DNA of 64,000 nucleotides, from the NCBI RefSeq assembly GCF_050313795.1, contig NZ_JBNPMC010000005.1:53918-117917 (forward strand), written 5' to 3'. The position numbers and the translations under genes are program-made. Of the stretch, positions 36,500 to 45,084 are shown piece by piece (position 1 is the first letter of the stretch; each line of letters begins with the position of its first letter). Origin of the DNA: CAMBRQ01 sp945870325 (GTDB taxonomy: Bacteria > Bacillota > Clostridia > Lachnospirales > Lachnospiraceae). Under the pieces are notes generated by a model. The model ran no database searches and was not told the DNA's origin. It was given only the letters and a program-made list of their open reading frames with translations.

Positions 36500-36660
36500 T
36501 GCTGTAACTTTTGATTATTGTTCCTGTATATAATGTTGAAGAATACTTTTCAAAATGTATTAATAGTATATTGATGCAAACAATTTATTCTATGCCCATC
36601 CTATAGGTGGATGTATTTGGAATAAAATTTATAGAAGAGAAACAAGTATTACTATTATAA
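36500..36660 (+). pseudogene. Decayed glycosyltransferase family 2 remnant
   Basis: Without an intact reading frame, the sequence still translates to LIIVPVYNVEEYFSKCINSI, the N-terminus of a GT2, and then, in a shifted frame, GGCIWNKIYRRET, the acceptor-side motif of the same family. Most of the gene between them is deleted. An unused-looking AGGAGG lies at about 36485. The gap 36409-36744 holds this remnant and nothing else that I can support. Confidence 0.65.
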
Positions 36661-36744
36661 AGGCGTGGCTTGCACATTCGCTATTAAAGAAAAAATTCAT
36701 GGTTATGTATTCGAATTAATTAAATTGAACAAAAGAGGTTAGAA

Positions 36745-37695
36745 ATGAGGAATTTACTTTCCGTTATAGTTCCTGTATATAATGCGGGAGATTATCTGAC
36801 ACCACTGATTGAGAGTGTATTAAATCAATCATACAATAATATAGAAATTATTTTAGTAGATGATGGTGCTAAAGACAATTCAGGAAAAATCTGCGATGAG
36901 TTTGTAAAAATTGATACCAGAGTTCATGTTATACACAAAGAAAATGGTGGACAGAGTTCGGCAAGAAATACAGGGTTGTTGTATGCGCGTGGAGAATATA
37001 TTGCTTTTGCAGATAATGATGATATTATTCATCCAGATATGTATCAAGATTTGATTACAGTAATGGAAAATACTGGTGCAGATGTATGTGCATGTGATTT
37101 TGAAAATGTAGATAATAATGTTATAGGCGATATTAAGTTTGAAAAGTTCTCTGTCTATCCACAAGTAATGGCAAAGAGAGATTTGTTGAATGACTTCTTT
37201 AAACCAACTTGGAGAATTCCTATATGGAACAAAGTATATCGAGCAAATTTAGTAAAAACTTTGCATTTTGGTGATTATCATCTCGGTGAAGATAATCTGT
37301 TTTCATATCAGATTATTCATAACTGTGATAAATATGTTTTCTGTAATCATGTTTATTATTTTCAGAGGATGCATGGCTTGAATTATGAGTTTACTGCTAT
37401 TGAATATATGACGGATCTTCTTGATGCTAAGGAAATGATCTTGAATGAAATCAAGAACTGCTATTCAGAATGTTATAAGATCTGTCAGAAATTATTTCTT
37501 TACGAATGTGTTAGAGTATTTAACGGCTATTCTGAAGGAGAGAATGTTTTGGGGAAGAAAAACAATATTTTAGAAATGATCAAGAGAAATACAGGGGGAA
37601 TTCTCTTTAGCGATATGCCCATTGGCCATAAGAAATTGTTCCTTGAGATTAGATATACCAGCAAATATAGTAATTGCCGAATTATACATATTTGA
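36745..37695 (+). CDS. Glycosyltransferase family 2
   Basis: 316 residues. GT-A motifs: SVIVPVYNAGDYLTPLIESV, LVDDGAKDNSGKICDEF, HKENGGQSSARNTGLLYARG and ADNDDI. IPIWNKVYRA and YHLGEDNLFSYQI are the acceptor-side elements that are also partly visible in the remnant just upstream. AAAAGAGG precedes the start. It is the last intact transferase of the locus. Confidence 0.85.
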   Translation: MRNLLSVIVPVYNAGDYLTPLIESVLNQSYNNIEIILVDDGAKDNSGKICDEFVKIDTRVHVIHKENGGQSSARNTGLLYARGEYIAFADNDDIIHPDMYQDLITVMENTGADVCACDFENVDNNVIGDIKFEKFSVYPQVMAKRDLLNDFFKPTWRIPIWNKVYRANLVKTLHFGDYHLGEDNLFSYQIIHNCDKYVFCNHVYYFQRMHGLNYEFTAIEYMTDLLDAKEMILNEIKNCYSECYKICQKLFLYECVRVFNGYSEGENVLGKKNNILEMIKRNTGGILFSDMPIGHKKLFLEIRYTSKYSNCRIIHI

Positions 37696-37800
37696 TTTTG
37701 ATTTGTTTGATAAGGATGTTGGGAGAATTAGTGTTAGATACAAATAGGAACTAATTGATCTTATAATATCGATAGTGTGGCTTAGGGAAAAAAGTGTGAG

Positions 37801-38010
37801 GATTGTTATGAGCGGAAATATTAATATGAAAAAAGAACGTATGTATACGGTAAATAGTTAGTATCGCGCAATACCTGAGATATCGTGGTCATACTATATT
37901 AAACCGAATAATCATCAGCAATATGCTTCATCATATTTGGGAAGAAATGTTTTTGGAGTAAGGTGGTTTGAGCAGAAATTTGATTTTGTTGGATTCTTAA
38001 ATAAGTAGCA
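37801..38010 (+). pseudogene. Fragments of an unidentified gene
   Basis: A start codon with GTGAGGATTGTT upstream opens a 17-codon frame ending at TAG (37859-37861). After that stop, the same frame stays open to TAG at 38008-38010 and has coding character (SYYIKPNNHQQYASSYLGRN and FGVRWFEQKFDFVGFLNK). This looks like the N- and C-terminal ends of a deleted gene of the polysaccharide locus. I do not recognise the family. The gap 37696-38023 has no intact gene. Confidence 0.35.
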
Positions 38011-38023
38011 AGAGGTTAGGATT

Positions 38024-38887
38024 ATGCGAAAAAAGTTGTTAAGGATATTAATAGTTTGTATTGCCATAATTGTAATTATATTAGGAGTCTCTCTTTGCTT
38101 ATCAGCAAATCTATTAACAGTAACAAAGTATTCTATTGAAGGAAAGGTTACGGATACTATTCGTATTGTACACCTTACAGATTTGCATAATAAAGAGTTT
38201 GGCAATAATAATGGTAAATTAGTGGAAAAAGTTTCTGAACAAGATCCGGATCTGATTTTCATGACGGGTGACATGTTTAATCAGGATGATGATCTGGAAG
38301 TAATTTGTAATTGTATTGAACAATTGGTCAAGATTGCTCCGGTATATTATGGCTATGGCAATTATGAGATGGATTGGGATAATGGAAGTCTTGACAATTT
38401 GAAAGAGTCACTAACGCAAGCAGGAGCGACAGTACTTAATTGCGAGTATACAGATATAGAAATAAATGGTCAGGAACTCCGTATAGGCGGTTACTATGGT
38501 TATTATAGAGCACCGCATATGCGTACGGACGATGAGGGAGAGCAGGCAGAAGAGATAGCGTTTGCAGATGAATTTGAGAACACTGATAATTTGAAATTGC
38601 TGTTGTGTCATATTCCAACAGCATGGATAGATTGGGAATATATCGATAAATATCCGGTAGATGTTGTATTTTGCGGACATTATCACGGTGGTCAGATTCG
38701 AATTCCTTTTGTAGGAGGGCTGTATGCACCATATGTAGGGTGGTTCCCTAAGAACACGGAAGGTGTATTTTATGGAGATTATGCAGATTGTGTGTTATCT
38801 ACGGGATTAGGATCTGAGCCAATGTTGCCCAGATTTAATAATCCGCCGGAGATTGTGGTGGTGGATGTGATTCCAGAGGAAAAGTAG
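38024..38887 (+). CDS. Membrane-anchored metallophosphoesterase (YkuE-like)
   Basis: 287 residues. One N-terminal hydrophobic segment (about 6-28) anchors the protein with the enzyme domain outside. Calcineurin-like motifs: HLTDLHN, MTGDMFN, then GNYE where most of the family has GNHE, the LCHIP histidine and FCGHYHGGQIRIP. The His-to-Tyr change in the third motif may weaken catalysis, so activity is not certain. Its 3' end (38837-38869) is identical over 33 bases to a fragment at 48797-48829. The start follows AAGAGG. Confidence 0.85.
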   Translation: MRKKLLRILIVCIAIIVIILGVSLCLSANLLTVTKYSIEGKVTDTIRIVHLTDLHNKEFGNNNGKLVEKVSEQDPDLIFMTGDMFNQDDDLEVICNCIEQLVKIAPVYYGYGNYEMDWDNGSLDNLKESLTQAGATVLNCEYTDIEINGQELRIGGYYGYYRAPHMRTDDEGEQAEEIAFADEFENTDNLKLLLCHIPTAWIDWEYIDKYPVDVVFCGHYHGGQIRIPFVGGLYAPYVGWFPKNTEGVFYGDYADCVLSTGLGSEPMLPRFNNPPEIVVVDVIPEEK

Positions 38888-38951
38888 AATTAATATATTG
38901 ATTTGAAACAATCGATTCGGAGAATGACAGACGGAAGATGAGGAAGAAGAT

Positions 38952-39311
38952 GTGCAGTGTGATGAAGGCTATGATATCGTATCATGTATCAGATTCATAT
39001 GGAAGCACAGGATTATCTATGCTGCAGCGATATTGCTGGTTATGGCGTTAACTATCGTATATGATATATTCTGTGTGGAGAGCGTGTATGAAAGTAAGGC
39101 AGTCCTGTATTATCCGGAGGTGACAAGTGAGCGGGTGGAATACGTATCTTCGCGGGAACTTATGGATGATGCAATCGCGGTCATGAGCCAGAAGGTAATG
39201 ATGGCTGAGGTGGAACGTGATACAGGGATATCATGGGAGCGGATACAGGAAGGATTCCATATCAATGGGGATCAGGCGGAAGCGGAAAGCGGCGAATGGT
39301 ATTCCTGCTGA
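38952..39311 (+). pseudogene. Truncated Wzz-like chain-length determinant, N-terminal part
   Basis: 119 residues from a GTG start. Residues 1-60 resemble the N-terminus of Wzz/CapA proteins: an acidic lead, IRFIWKHRIIYAAAILLVMA (transmembrane helix 1), then VYESKAVLYYP, which is typical right after the first helix, and a short outer domain. The family normally has about 200-450 residues with a second helix near the C-terminus; that part is missing, and the frame runs into the next gene. It is probably a leftover of an older polysaccharide operon cut by arrival of the downstream module (inference). Confidence 0.5.
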
Positions 39312-39361
39312 GGGAGAAAGCGAGAAATAAAATAGAGACTTATGAGGAGAATGCAGTACTG

Positions 39362-40405
39362 ATGACATACTTAGATGATTTGAATTGCAGAATCAGGGCG
39401 GACCGTCCTTTGGCACGGAGAGAGACAATCGCCACCCTATGGGGCGAGGGAACAGAATTTGTACAGGTTTGCTTTCAGAGCAGAGGATGCCGTTATAGCG
39501 ACATGGGTGCTTGTATTATGTGCGATTATGGATGTGGGCGCAACCTGGAACCTTATGAGATTGAGAATTATTGCAGTACAGCACCTGTTTTTGAGGATTC
39601 TGGGGTTAAAGAGATCTTGATTGGAACGTATGGAAGTTCTTTGGATGAGTATGAGATGTCAGAGACGTGCTTTCGCAAGATCCTTGAGCGGCTTCGTCAG
39701 ACCGATATACCGATGATAGGATTTGAAACACATTGTGATACTGTGAGTTCAGGAAAACTGAAGGAGATAAAAGATTATCTTTTTGATAAAGAGATATACA
39801 TTGAGATGGGGTTTGAATCGCTAGATGACAAAGTGCGTGAGCGGTATCTTAATAAGCGGCTGAAGATTAAGAATCTGGAAAAGGCAATGGAACTGGTTCA
39901 CCGGTTTGGGTTTCTGGTAGTATTGAATATCTTGATTGGGGCGCCCTTCTTATCTCCCAGACAGCAGATTGAGGATGTATGCGCTTCAGTGAAGTGGGCA
40001 TTTGACAATGGAGCAGACAACGTCGTCCTGTTTCCTATGAATGTGAAGCCATATACAGTTTTATATCGGATCATGCAGAAGGGAATGTACAAGCCTGTTT
40101 CCCATTGGCTGGTGATTAATACTTTAGATGAATTGGCACAGATCTTAACGGATGACCAGTTGGCACATGTGGGATTGTCATGGTATGGTGAGAGGTCTGA
40201 TATCTATAAAAAGCCATTTCTGCAGATGGTTACACCGAGAGCCTGTGATAAGTGCAGGGGAAAGATATTCCGGTTCTATGGCATGTACCAGGCAGAAGCA
40301 TCCGGCAGCAGGAGAAGAGAATTGATTAGAGAAATACTGCAGACTCCAGTGGAGTGCGACTGCAGAGAGGAGGAGCATTGGCTTGAAGGAATGGCTGTCA
40401 AATGA
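39362..40405 (+). CDS. Radical SAM enzyme (archaeosine-synthase RaSEA/Elp3-like), paralogue 1
   Basis: 347 residues from ATG 39362; GAGGAG is 12 bases upstream. The longest frame (39233) overlaps the truncated Wzz frame and is unlikely. The 4Fe-4S motif is C-x7-C-x2-C (C43, C51, C54; GCRYSDMGACIMCDYG), the spacing seen in RaSEA-like and related proteins rather than the classical C-x3-C-x2-C. IEMGFESLDD and LNILIGAPFLSPRQQIED are the SAM-binding and barrel strands. Near the C-terminus CDKC and CDC form a second possible metal site. It shares this design with the gene at 45081. It is the first gene of the carrier-protein module. Its reaction is unknown. Confidence 0.8.
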   Translation: MTYLDDLNCRIRADRPLARRETIATLWGEGTEFVQVCFQSRGCRYSDMGACIMCDYGCGRNLEPYEIENYCSTAPVFEDSGVKEILIGTYGSSLDEYEMSETCFRKILERLRQTDIPMIGFETHCDTVSSGKLKEIKDYLFDKEIYIEMGFESLDDKVRERYLNKRLKIKNLEKAMELVHRFGFLVVLNILIGAPFLSPRQQIEDVCASVKWAFDNGADNVVLFPMNVKPYTVLYRIMQKGMYKPVSHWLVINTLDELAQILTDDQLAHVGLSWYGERSDIYKKPFLQMVTPRACDKCRGKIFRFYGMYQAEASGSRRRELIREILQTPVECDCREEEHWLEGMAVK

Positions 40406-42725
40406 ACTGATAATTGGAATGATAGCAGTGGTAATTATTGTTATAGTTCAGATCATAGTATATTTGAAGAGTTATAGCAAATGCTTTGAAGAGAATCTGC
40501 TTCATGACAGTGAAACGAGAAGAAAAGCGGTTGGGACATATTGGTGGGTCTGCATTGGGTTTGATATAATTAATGCCGTCGTATTTTCATTTCAGAAGAT
40601 ATGGCTGCCAACTTTGGGAGATGGCAAAGATATTATCACGGGGATTACAATTATCACTACTGTGCTGATCTCCTTTTTCGGGCTAACGGCGGCCTCTTAT
40701 ACATTTCAGATCAATGATATGCATGGGCAGCAAAGCGAGTATCCGAATTATGAGATTTTCATTGCGGAATACCTGGAGATCACCAGATTTAAGTTTACGA
40801 TTGCGTTGTGGGCGACTGTTTTGATCAGCACGCTCAGTATAGGAATCTTTTTGATTAAGGGAATTTTAAAAAAGTACGGATTTACGGAGTATTATGTGCA
40901 AGAGTCTGGGTTTATATTATGCTGTTTGGCGGTCGAAGTAATTCTTTGGATGATGTATCTGAATTGGGTGTTGTTCTTTCATGAGAGGTATATAGATAAA
41001 TATGCATTCAGAGTTCTTCAGATGGTGGAGAATAAGGCTGATGACGGGAACGAATCTTTTGCTATAGAGGCAGTGTTAAAACGTATCAATGATCTGGAAT
41101 TAATCTTTCAGCGGTTATTAAAAAATAGTATCCATATCCGGGGAGCATATCCTTTGGAGAACAGGGATCTGCTGGCCATGTTTTCGAATGTAAATGCGGG
41201 GAATACAGCACAAAAGCAAAAGGCAGAAGAGTGTGTGGCAGACTACTATAAGATACTTACCTGGAGAAATGCTGTTGTCAGAAATGCGAATTCAAGAAGA
41301 AACAAGAAAAAGGAAGGGAAAAAGGTAAACGGGGATTTTCTGAAAAAATTAAAAAAAGTTGAAGCATATGTTAGGAAAAACAGGTTGAACGGGGAAAGTT
41401 TTTCCAGCATGAATCTTTCGGGAGCGGAATTGTTCGCAGGAGGGAATCTGGAAAGGGCGAATTTTTCTGATTCAAATCTGCAGAATGTGGATTTGACGGG
41501 AAGCGACTGTATGCGTGCTGATTTCTCCAATGCTCTTATAAACCGTGTCCATTTTGTAAAAGAAGGAGGACAGGCAATGCCGGGAGTCCGGATATCAGAA
41601 GGCACGAAAATGGCGAAGACTAATTTTTACAGCAGCAATATGGAGAGTTCGCGGATAGAATATGGGGAACATGCCGAGTATTCCAAAGTCGATACGGAAA
41701 GTGGCACATCTGGATATTTTTCTATGGAAGAGGGAAATTTCGATAATGCAGTCTTATCTAATTCTTCTTTTAAGAATGTGGATTTTATCTATTCTTCATT
41801 CGAGGGCGCTCAAATGTATTATACTAATCTGGGTCATTGCCGGGCGAGTCTGGCGGTATTCAGAATGGCTATGCTGTCGAACAGTCTGCTCCAGTATTCT
41901 GATTTTACAAAGGCGAATTTCACCAGTGCGATCATGGTATCAACCATGCTTTTGTACTGTAATTTCGAAGAAGCGAGAATGCATCGGGTCAATCTGGCGA
42001 ATAGTAGTATTATTAATGGAATCTGGAATAAGGTTCTGGCTACGGGAGCCACTTTGAAGGGATCTGGGATATATCCTACGGCACAATATCCGGAAGATAA
42101 TGATTCGCGAGGTGAAGTGGTGGATTTTACACAGATGGTTTTGAAGGATGTAGATTTTACAGAGTGTAAGATACACTATACGGATATGTCGGAGTCGCAG
42201 ATCAATGGGTGTATATTTACTTTATCCACCGGACAGAATAATTATTTTACAAATGTAGATATGAGGGACTGTCTGTTCAATGGTACGATATGGAAAATAA
42301 GCATCTTTGATTATGCCCAGTTTGATGGTTCTACGTTTAAGAATACGGAGTTTTCTGACGGAAGGTTTATAAAAACTCAGTTTAATCAGTGCTTATTTAT
42401 TTCTTTTGCCGGCGATACTGGGGCTTATCATGAAGAGAGAAAACGTTGGGAAGAAAGCCGGGGATATGTTAGTGAAGGATGGCGAAAGGAAGAATCCGGC
42501 AGCCAAAAGGCAATGTTTGAGGGGGCATATTTGGAACAGGTTTCTTTTGCCGGTGCAAAAGGGATGACAGAGGAGATGTTCAAGGGTGCAACGGTTATCG
42601 GAGTGGATTTCAGAGGGACAGGTATATCCAAAGGTAAGTTGAATTCCATTGCCTCAGGTATGAAGGATTGTGTATTTGACCCGGTATGGATGGATGATGT
42701 CGAAGGGGAAGAAAGTCAGGAATAG
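40383..42725 (+). CDS. Membrane protein with pentapeptide repeats
   Basis: 780 residues from a TTG start (GAGGAG seven bases upstream; 23-base overlap with the radical SAM gene). The first 230 residues hold about five hydrophobic segments (LIIGMIAVVIIVIVQIIVYL and later ones). A charged linker of about 100 residues with K/R-rich RRNKKKEGKK follows. From about residue 335 to the end there are pentapeptide repeats of the A(D/N)LxX type, forming a right-handed beta-helix, for example NLSGAELFAGGNLERANFSD and NVDLTGSD. Such domains are scaffolds or binding surfaces. It may anchor the module at the membrane (inference). Confidence 0.82.
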   Translation: MKEWLSNELIIGMIAVVIIVIVQIIVYLKSYSKCFEENLLHDSETRRKAVGTYWWVCIGFDIINAVVFSFQKIWLPTLGDGKDIITGITIITTVLISFFGLTAASYTFQINDMHGQQSEYPNYEIFIAEYLEITRFKFTIALWATVLISTLSIGIFLIKGILKKYGFTEYYVQESGFILCCLAVEVILWMMYLNWVLFFHERYIDKYAFRVLQMVENKADDGNESFAIEAVLKRINDLELIFQRLLKNSIHIRGAYPLENRDLLAMFSNVNAGNTAQKQKAEECVADYYKILTWRNAVVRNANSRRNKKKEGKKVNGDFLKKLKKVEAYVRKNRLNGESFSSMNLSGAELFAGGNLERANFSDSNLQNVDLTGSDCMRADFSNALINRVHFVKEGGQAMPGVRISEGTKMAKTNFYSSNMESSRIEYGEHAEYSKVDTESGTSGYFSMEEGNFDNAVLSNSSFKNVDFIYSSFEGAQMYYTNLGHCRASLAVFRMAMLSNSLLQYSDFTKANFTSAIMVSTMLLYCNFEEARMHRVNLANSSIINGIWNKVLATGATLKGSGIYPTAQYPEDNDSRGEVVDFTQMVLKDVDFTECKIHYTDMSESQINGCIFTLSTGQNNYFTNVDMRDCLFNGTIWKISIFDYAQFDGSTFKNTEFSDGRFIKTQFNQCLFISFAGDTGAYHEERKRWEESRGYVSEGWRKEESGSQKAMFEGAYLEQVSFAGAKGMTEEMFKGATVIGVDFRGTGISKGKLNSIASGMKDCVFDPVWMDDVEGEESQE

Positions 42726-42743
42726 ATAGTAAGGAAGTAAAAA

Positions 42744-43622
42744 ATGTGGTATTATGGAAAAAGAATGGATACTTTTGCATATGCCTTGAATATGATGTTT
42801 GTGCATGCCGGAATTGGTAAGATTCCTTATCTGGATTGTATCGCAAAGCGGAATTTTGCGATGTGCTGTCAAGGGCAGCCTGTTGGCTGGTTTAAGCCTT
42901 GCATTACTGGTGAGGGGGCAGTGCAGGAATTGAACCAGCACATATTTCATGATCATCAGGTGGTCAGGTGTATGGAAGGTATCAAACTGGATAAGGGCGG
43001 CATGAGGCAGATGATTCGTGGAGGCTGTGTGATAGGTCCTCTGGTTCAGGAGCCGGCTATCCGGCATCTGAAGTATAAGATGTATCGGGGAGCGGAGCAT
43101 TATATCGTGATGAGCGAAGACAGCAGAGGAAGGATAGAAGTGTCTGATCCGTTAGGAACGCCGATATGGTTTGTGGATGATGAGGAGTGCATATCTATGC
43201 TTCAAGCGCCTGGGGTAAGTATAATTTGGCTTGATCCAGCGGAATCAGATGTTTATGGCGAGATTGACTGGTATGAAGTTGTCAGGCAGGGATTTGAATA
43301 TCACTGGAGATGTGCCCGCAGGGAAGAGAGCACGGAGCAATTCCGGTATGTGGAGCATTATTCGGGAAATAGTTCAGCACATTTGGGACTGCACATGGCG
43401 TTAAATTGTTATGTGCTGCGTCTGGGTGAAGTGGTTGATTTGCTGAATCCGGTATGTGGGCAAATGATCAATGTGGGGGAGATAACCGAATTATTTCGGG
43501 AGATGTATCGGATAAAATATACGCAAGAAGTAGAGAGGCTGTCTGACATAGACAGAACGGTTTGGGAGACGTTATATGAGCAATTTAAGATATCTACAAT
43601 TAATAAATCCAGGAAAATGTGA
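42744..43622 (+). CDS. BtrH-like protein, paralogue 1, lacking the nucleophile cysteine
   Basis: 292 residues. It resembles the N-terminal domain of butirosin protein BtrH, an acyltransferase that moves an aminoacyl chain from a carrier protein to an aminoglycoside. AEHYIVM (H119) and IEVSDPLG (D135) line up with LDHYIVV (H123) and VEIVDSEG (D139) of the second copy at 47726. Where the second copy has Cys-Cys in front of G-T-Y-A-F-L-N, this one reads MDTFAYALN, so the likely nucleophile is missing. It may be a structural partner of the active copy (inference). SD AAGGAAG is well placed. Its 3' end overlaps the decarboxylase gene by 47 bases. Confidence 0.65.
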   Translation: MWYYGKRMDTFAYALNMMFVHAGIGKIPYLDCIAKRNFAMCCQGQPVGWFKPCITGEGAVQELNQHIFHDHQVVRCMEGIKLDKGGMRQMIRGGCVIGPLVQEPAIRHLKYKMYRGAEHYIVMSEDSRGRIEVSDPLGTPIWFVDDEECISMLQAPGVSIIWLDPAESDVYGEIDWYEVVRQGFEYHWRCARREESTEQFRYVEHYSGNSSAHLGLHMALNCYVLRLGEVVDLLNPVCGQMINVGEITELFREMYRIKYTQEVERLSDIDRTVWETLYEQFKISTINKSRKM

Positions 43623-44784
43623 TTTTACGCATGAAGAACTGAAAGTACTGGAAGCATCTGCCGGCAGTTCCTTCTATCTGTTCGATGCAGGGAGGCTGCA
43701 GAAGAATATCAAGGATTTGAAAGAGATGCTTGGCGCCAAGGCTGAGTTGTGCTTTTCTATGAAGGCGAATCCCTGGCTGGCGAAAGAGGCGGGAAGATGG
43801 GCAGATTACCTGGAGATATGTTCTCCGGGGGAGTTGCGAAGATGTCTGAGGGAGCGTATCGATCCGAAGAAAATGGTCTTGGACGGATTGATGAAGACAG
43901 AAGAGGAAGTTGTTTCTGCTATTCGCCATGGAGTGCAAAGAATCTCAGTTGATTCAATGGGACAGATGGAACTGGTTGGGAGAATAGCGAAAGAGGCAGG
44001 AGAAGATGTCCATGTGCTTTTGCGTCTGAGCTGTGGGAATCAGTTTGGAATGGAAGAAGAGGAGATTATCCGGATTATCGGAGATTATAGAAGAGACAAT
44101 AATATTACGATAGAAGGTTTGCATTATTATTCCGGGACACAGAAGAAGAATTCGTCAGAGATTGCGGCAGAATTTGAACAGTTAGATCATCGGATTGGGA
44201 AGATAGAACGAGAGAGCGGATACAGTATTAAGACACTTGAGATAGGCGGAGGAGCAGGAGTTCCGTATTTCCGTGAGGAAGCGCAGGAGAGATATGAGGA
44301 TGTCTGGGATGTAATCATGGAAAAGATCAGCTGTCTGTCGGAAAGACTGCATATTGTATATGAGGCAGGGAGGATAGTGGCGGCCCCCGCGGGAGTCTAT
44401 ATAACAAAGGTAATGGAATGTAAGAGGCGTAAGGGCAGGGAGATCCTGATCCTGGATGGCGGCATGCACCATCTGTCATATTTTGGACAGATCGCAGGCA
44501 GGAAGACGCCATTCATACAAGTGGTGTCTGATGGAGAATATGGGGAAGAAGAGGTGACATTATGCGGTTCCTTGTGTACGGCACAGGATATATTGGCTAA
44601 GAATATATGTGTGAAAGGTGCCGTGAAAGGAACTTATATCATCTTTCAACTGACAGGTGCATATTCCGTAACAGAGTGCTGCAGTGAATTTCTTAGCCGT
44701 GCTAAGCCGGCGTTATTAATGAAGACAGATCATGGAGAACTGTCTGTTCTGAGAGACAGAGAGAGAATAGAATTCGATGATTAA
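43576..44784 (+). CDS. PLP-dependent decarboxylase, fold type III (BtrK/LysA-like)
   Basis: 402 residues of the alanine-racemase-fold decarboxylases (diaminopimelate/ornithine decarboxylase class). The PLP lysine is K63 in CFSMKANP. LEIGGGAGVPY binds the phosphate, YEAGRIVAAPAGVY carries the substrate-side arginine, and CGSLCTAQDIL supplies the catalytic cysteine with its C-x3-D-like pattern. BtrK, a member of this class, decarboxylates glutamate while it is bound to a carrier protein, and a homologue also pairs with a ligase and a carrier protein in exosortase-linked exopolysaccharide clusters (TIGR03099). Its place directly before the carrier-protein gene supports the same use here. Free amino-acid decarboxylation is the alternative. 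Confidence 0.8.
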   Translation: MSNLRYLQLINPGKCDFTHEELKVLEASAGSSFYLFDAGRLQKNIKDLKEMLGAKAELCFSMKANPWLAKEAGRWADYLEICSPGELRRCLRERIDPKKMVLDGLMKTEEEVVSAIRHGVQRISVDSMGQMELVGRIAKEAGEDVHVLLRLSCGNQFGMEEEEIIRIIGDYRRDNNITIEGLHYYSGTQKKNSSEIAAEFEQLDHRIGKIERESGYSIKTLEIGGGAGVPYFREEAQERYEDVWDVIMEKISCLSERLHIVYEAGRIVAAPAGVYITKVMECKRRKGREILILDGGMHHLSYFGQIAGRKTPFIQVVSDGEYGEEEVTLCGSLCTAQDILAKNICVKGAVKGTYIIFQLTGAYSVTECCSEFLSRAKPALLMKTDHGELSVLRDRERIEFDD

Positions 44785-44823
44785 GGAGACGCCGTATGTG
44801 CAGACGGTGGTGGTAATAATAAA

Positions 44824-45084
44824 ATGCAAAAAGATATGATTAAAAAGAGAGTGCTGGATCTGATCAATCAGGAGTCCGGAAGAAGTTATAAGGGCTTAGA
44901 AGAGTCGTGTAGTATGGAACATGACTTGTGCATGGATTCTTTGGAGATGGTCGGTCTGCAGATCGCAATTGAAGATGAATTCCGGTTCGAGTTCGATCCG
45001 ATGAATGATGATTTTGAAAAATGTTTTGCAACGTATGGTAATTTGTGTACATACGTGGAAGAAAAGATAAGAGAGACAAGATGA
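44824..45084 (+). CDS. Acyl carrier protein
   Basis: 86 residues with the helical carrier-protein fold. The 4'-phosphopantetheine serine is S39 in LCMDSLEMVG (D-S-L motif), followed by the recognition helix LQIAIEDEFRFEFD. The protein is acidic. It is separated by 39 bases from the decarboxylase gene and overlaps the next gene by ATGA. It would hold the activated acid as a thioester for the ligase, decarboxylase and transferases of this module. It is unlike the usual fatty-acid AcpP in its C-terminal half (FEKCFATYGNLCTYVEEKI). No phosphopantetheinyl transferase gene is in the window. Confidence 0.87.
   Translation: MQKDMIKKRVLDLINQESGRSYKGLEESCSMEHDLCMDSLEMVGLQIAIEDEFRFEFDPMNDDFEKCFATYGNLCTYVEEKIRETR

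Noticed and set aside
7760..37695. O-antigen locus of a Gram-negative
   Set aside because: EpsG, TagG/Wzm and LicD types, and the ribosome sites and codon use, fit a Firmicute; no lipid A core or waaL-type gene is present.
39233..39361. Longer N-terminus of the first radical SAM protein
   Set aside because: It overlaps the Wzz-like frame and contains Gly/Ser-rich residues unlike the paralogue, whose N-terminus ends about 50 residues before the first cluster cysteine, matching the start at 39362.
43749..43952. 67-codon frame inside the PLP decarboxylase gene
   Set aside because: It lies fully within a clear gene in another frame, with no separate ribosome site.
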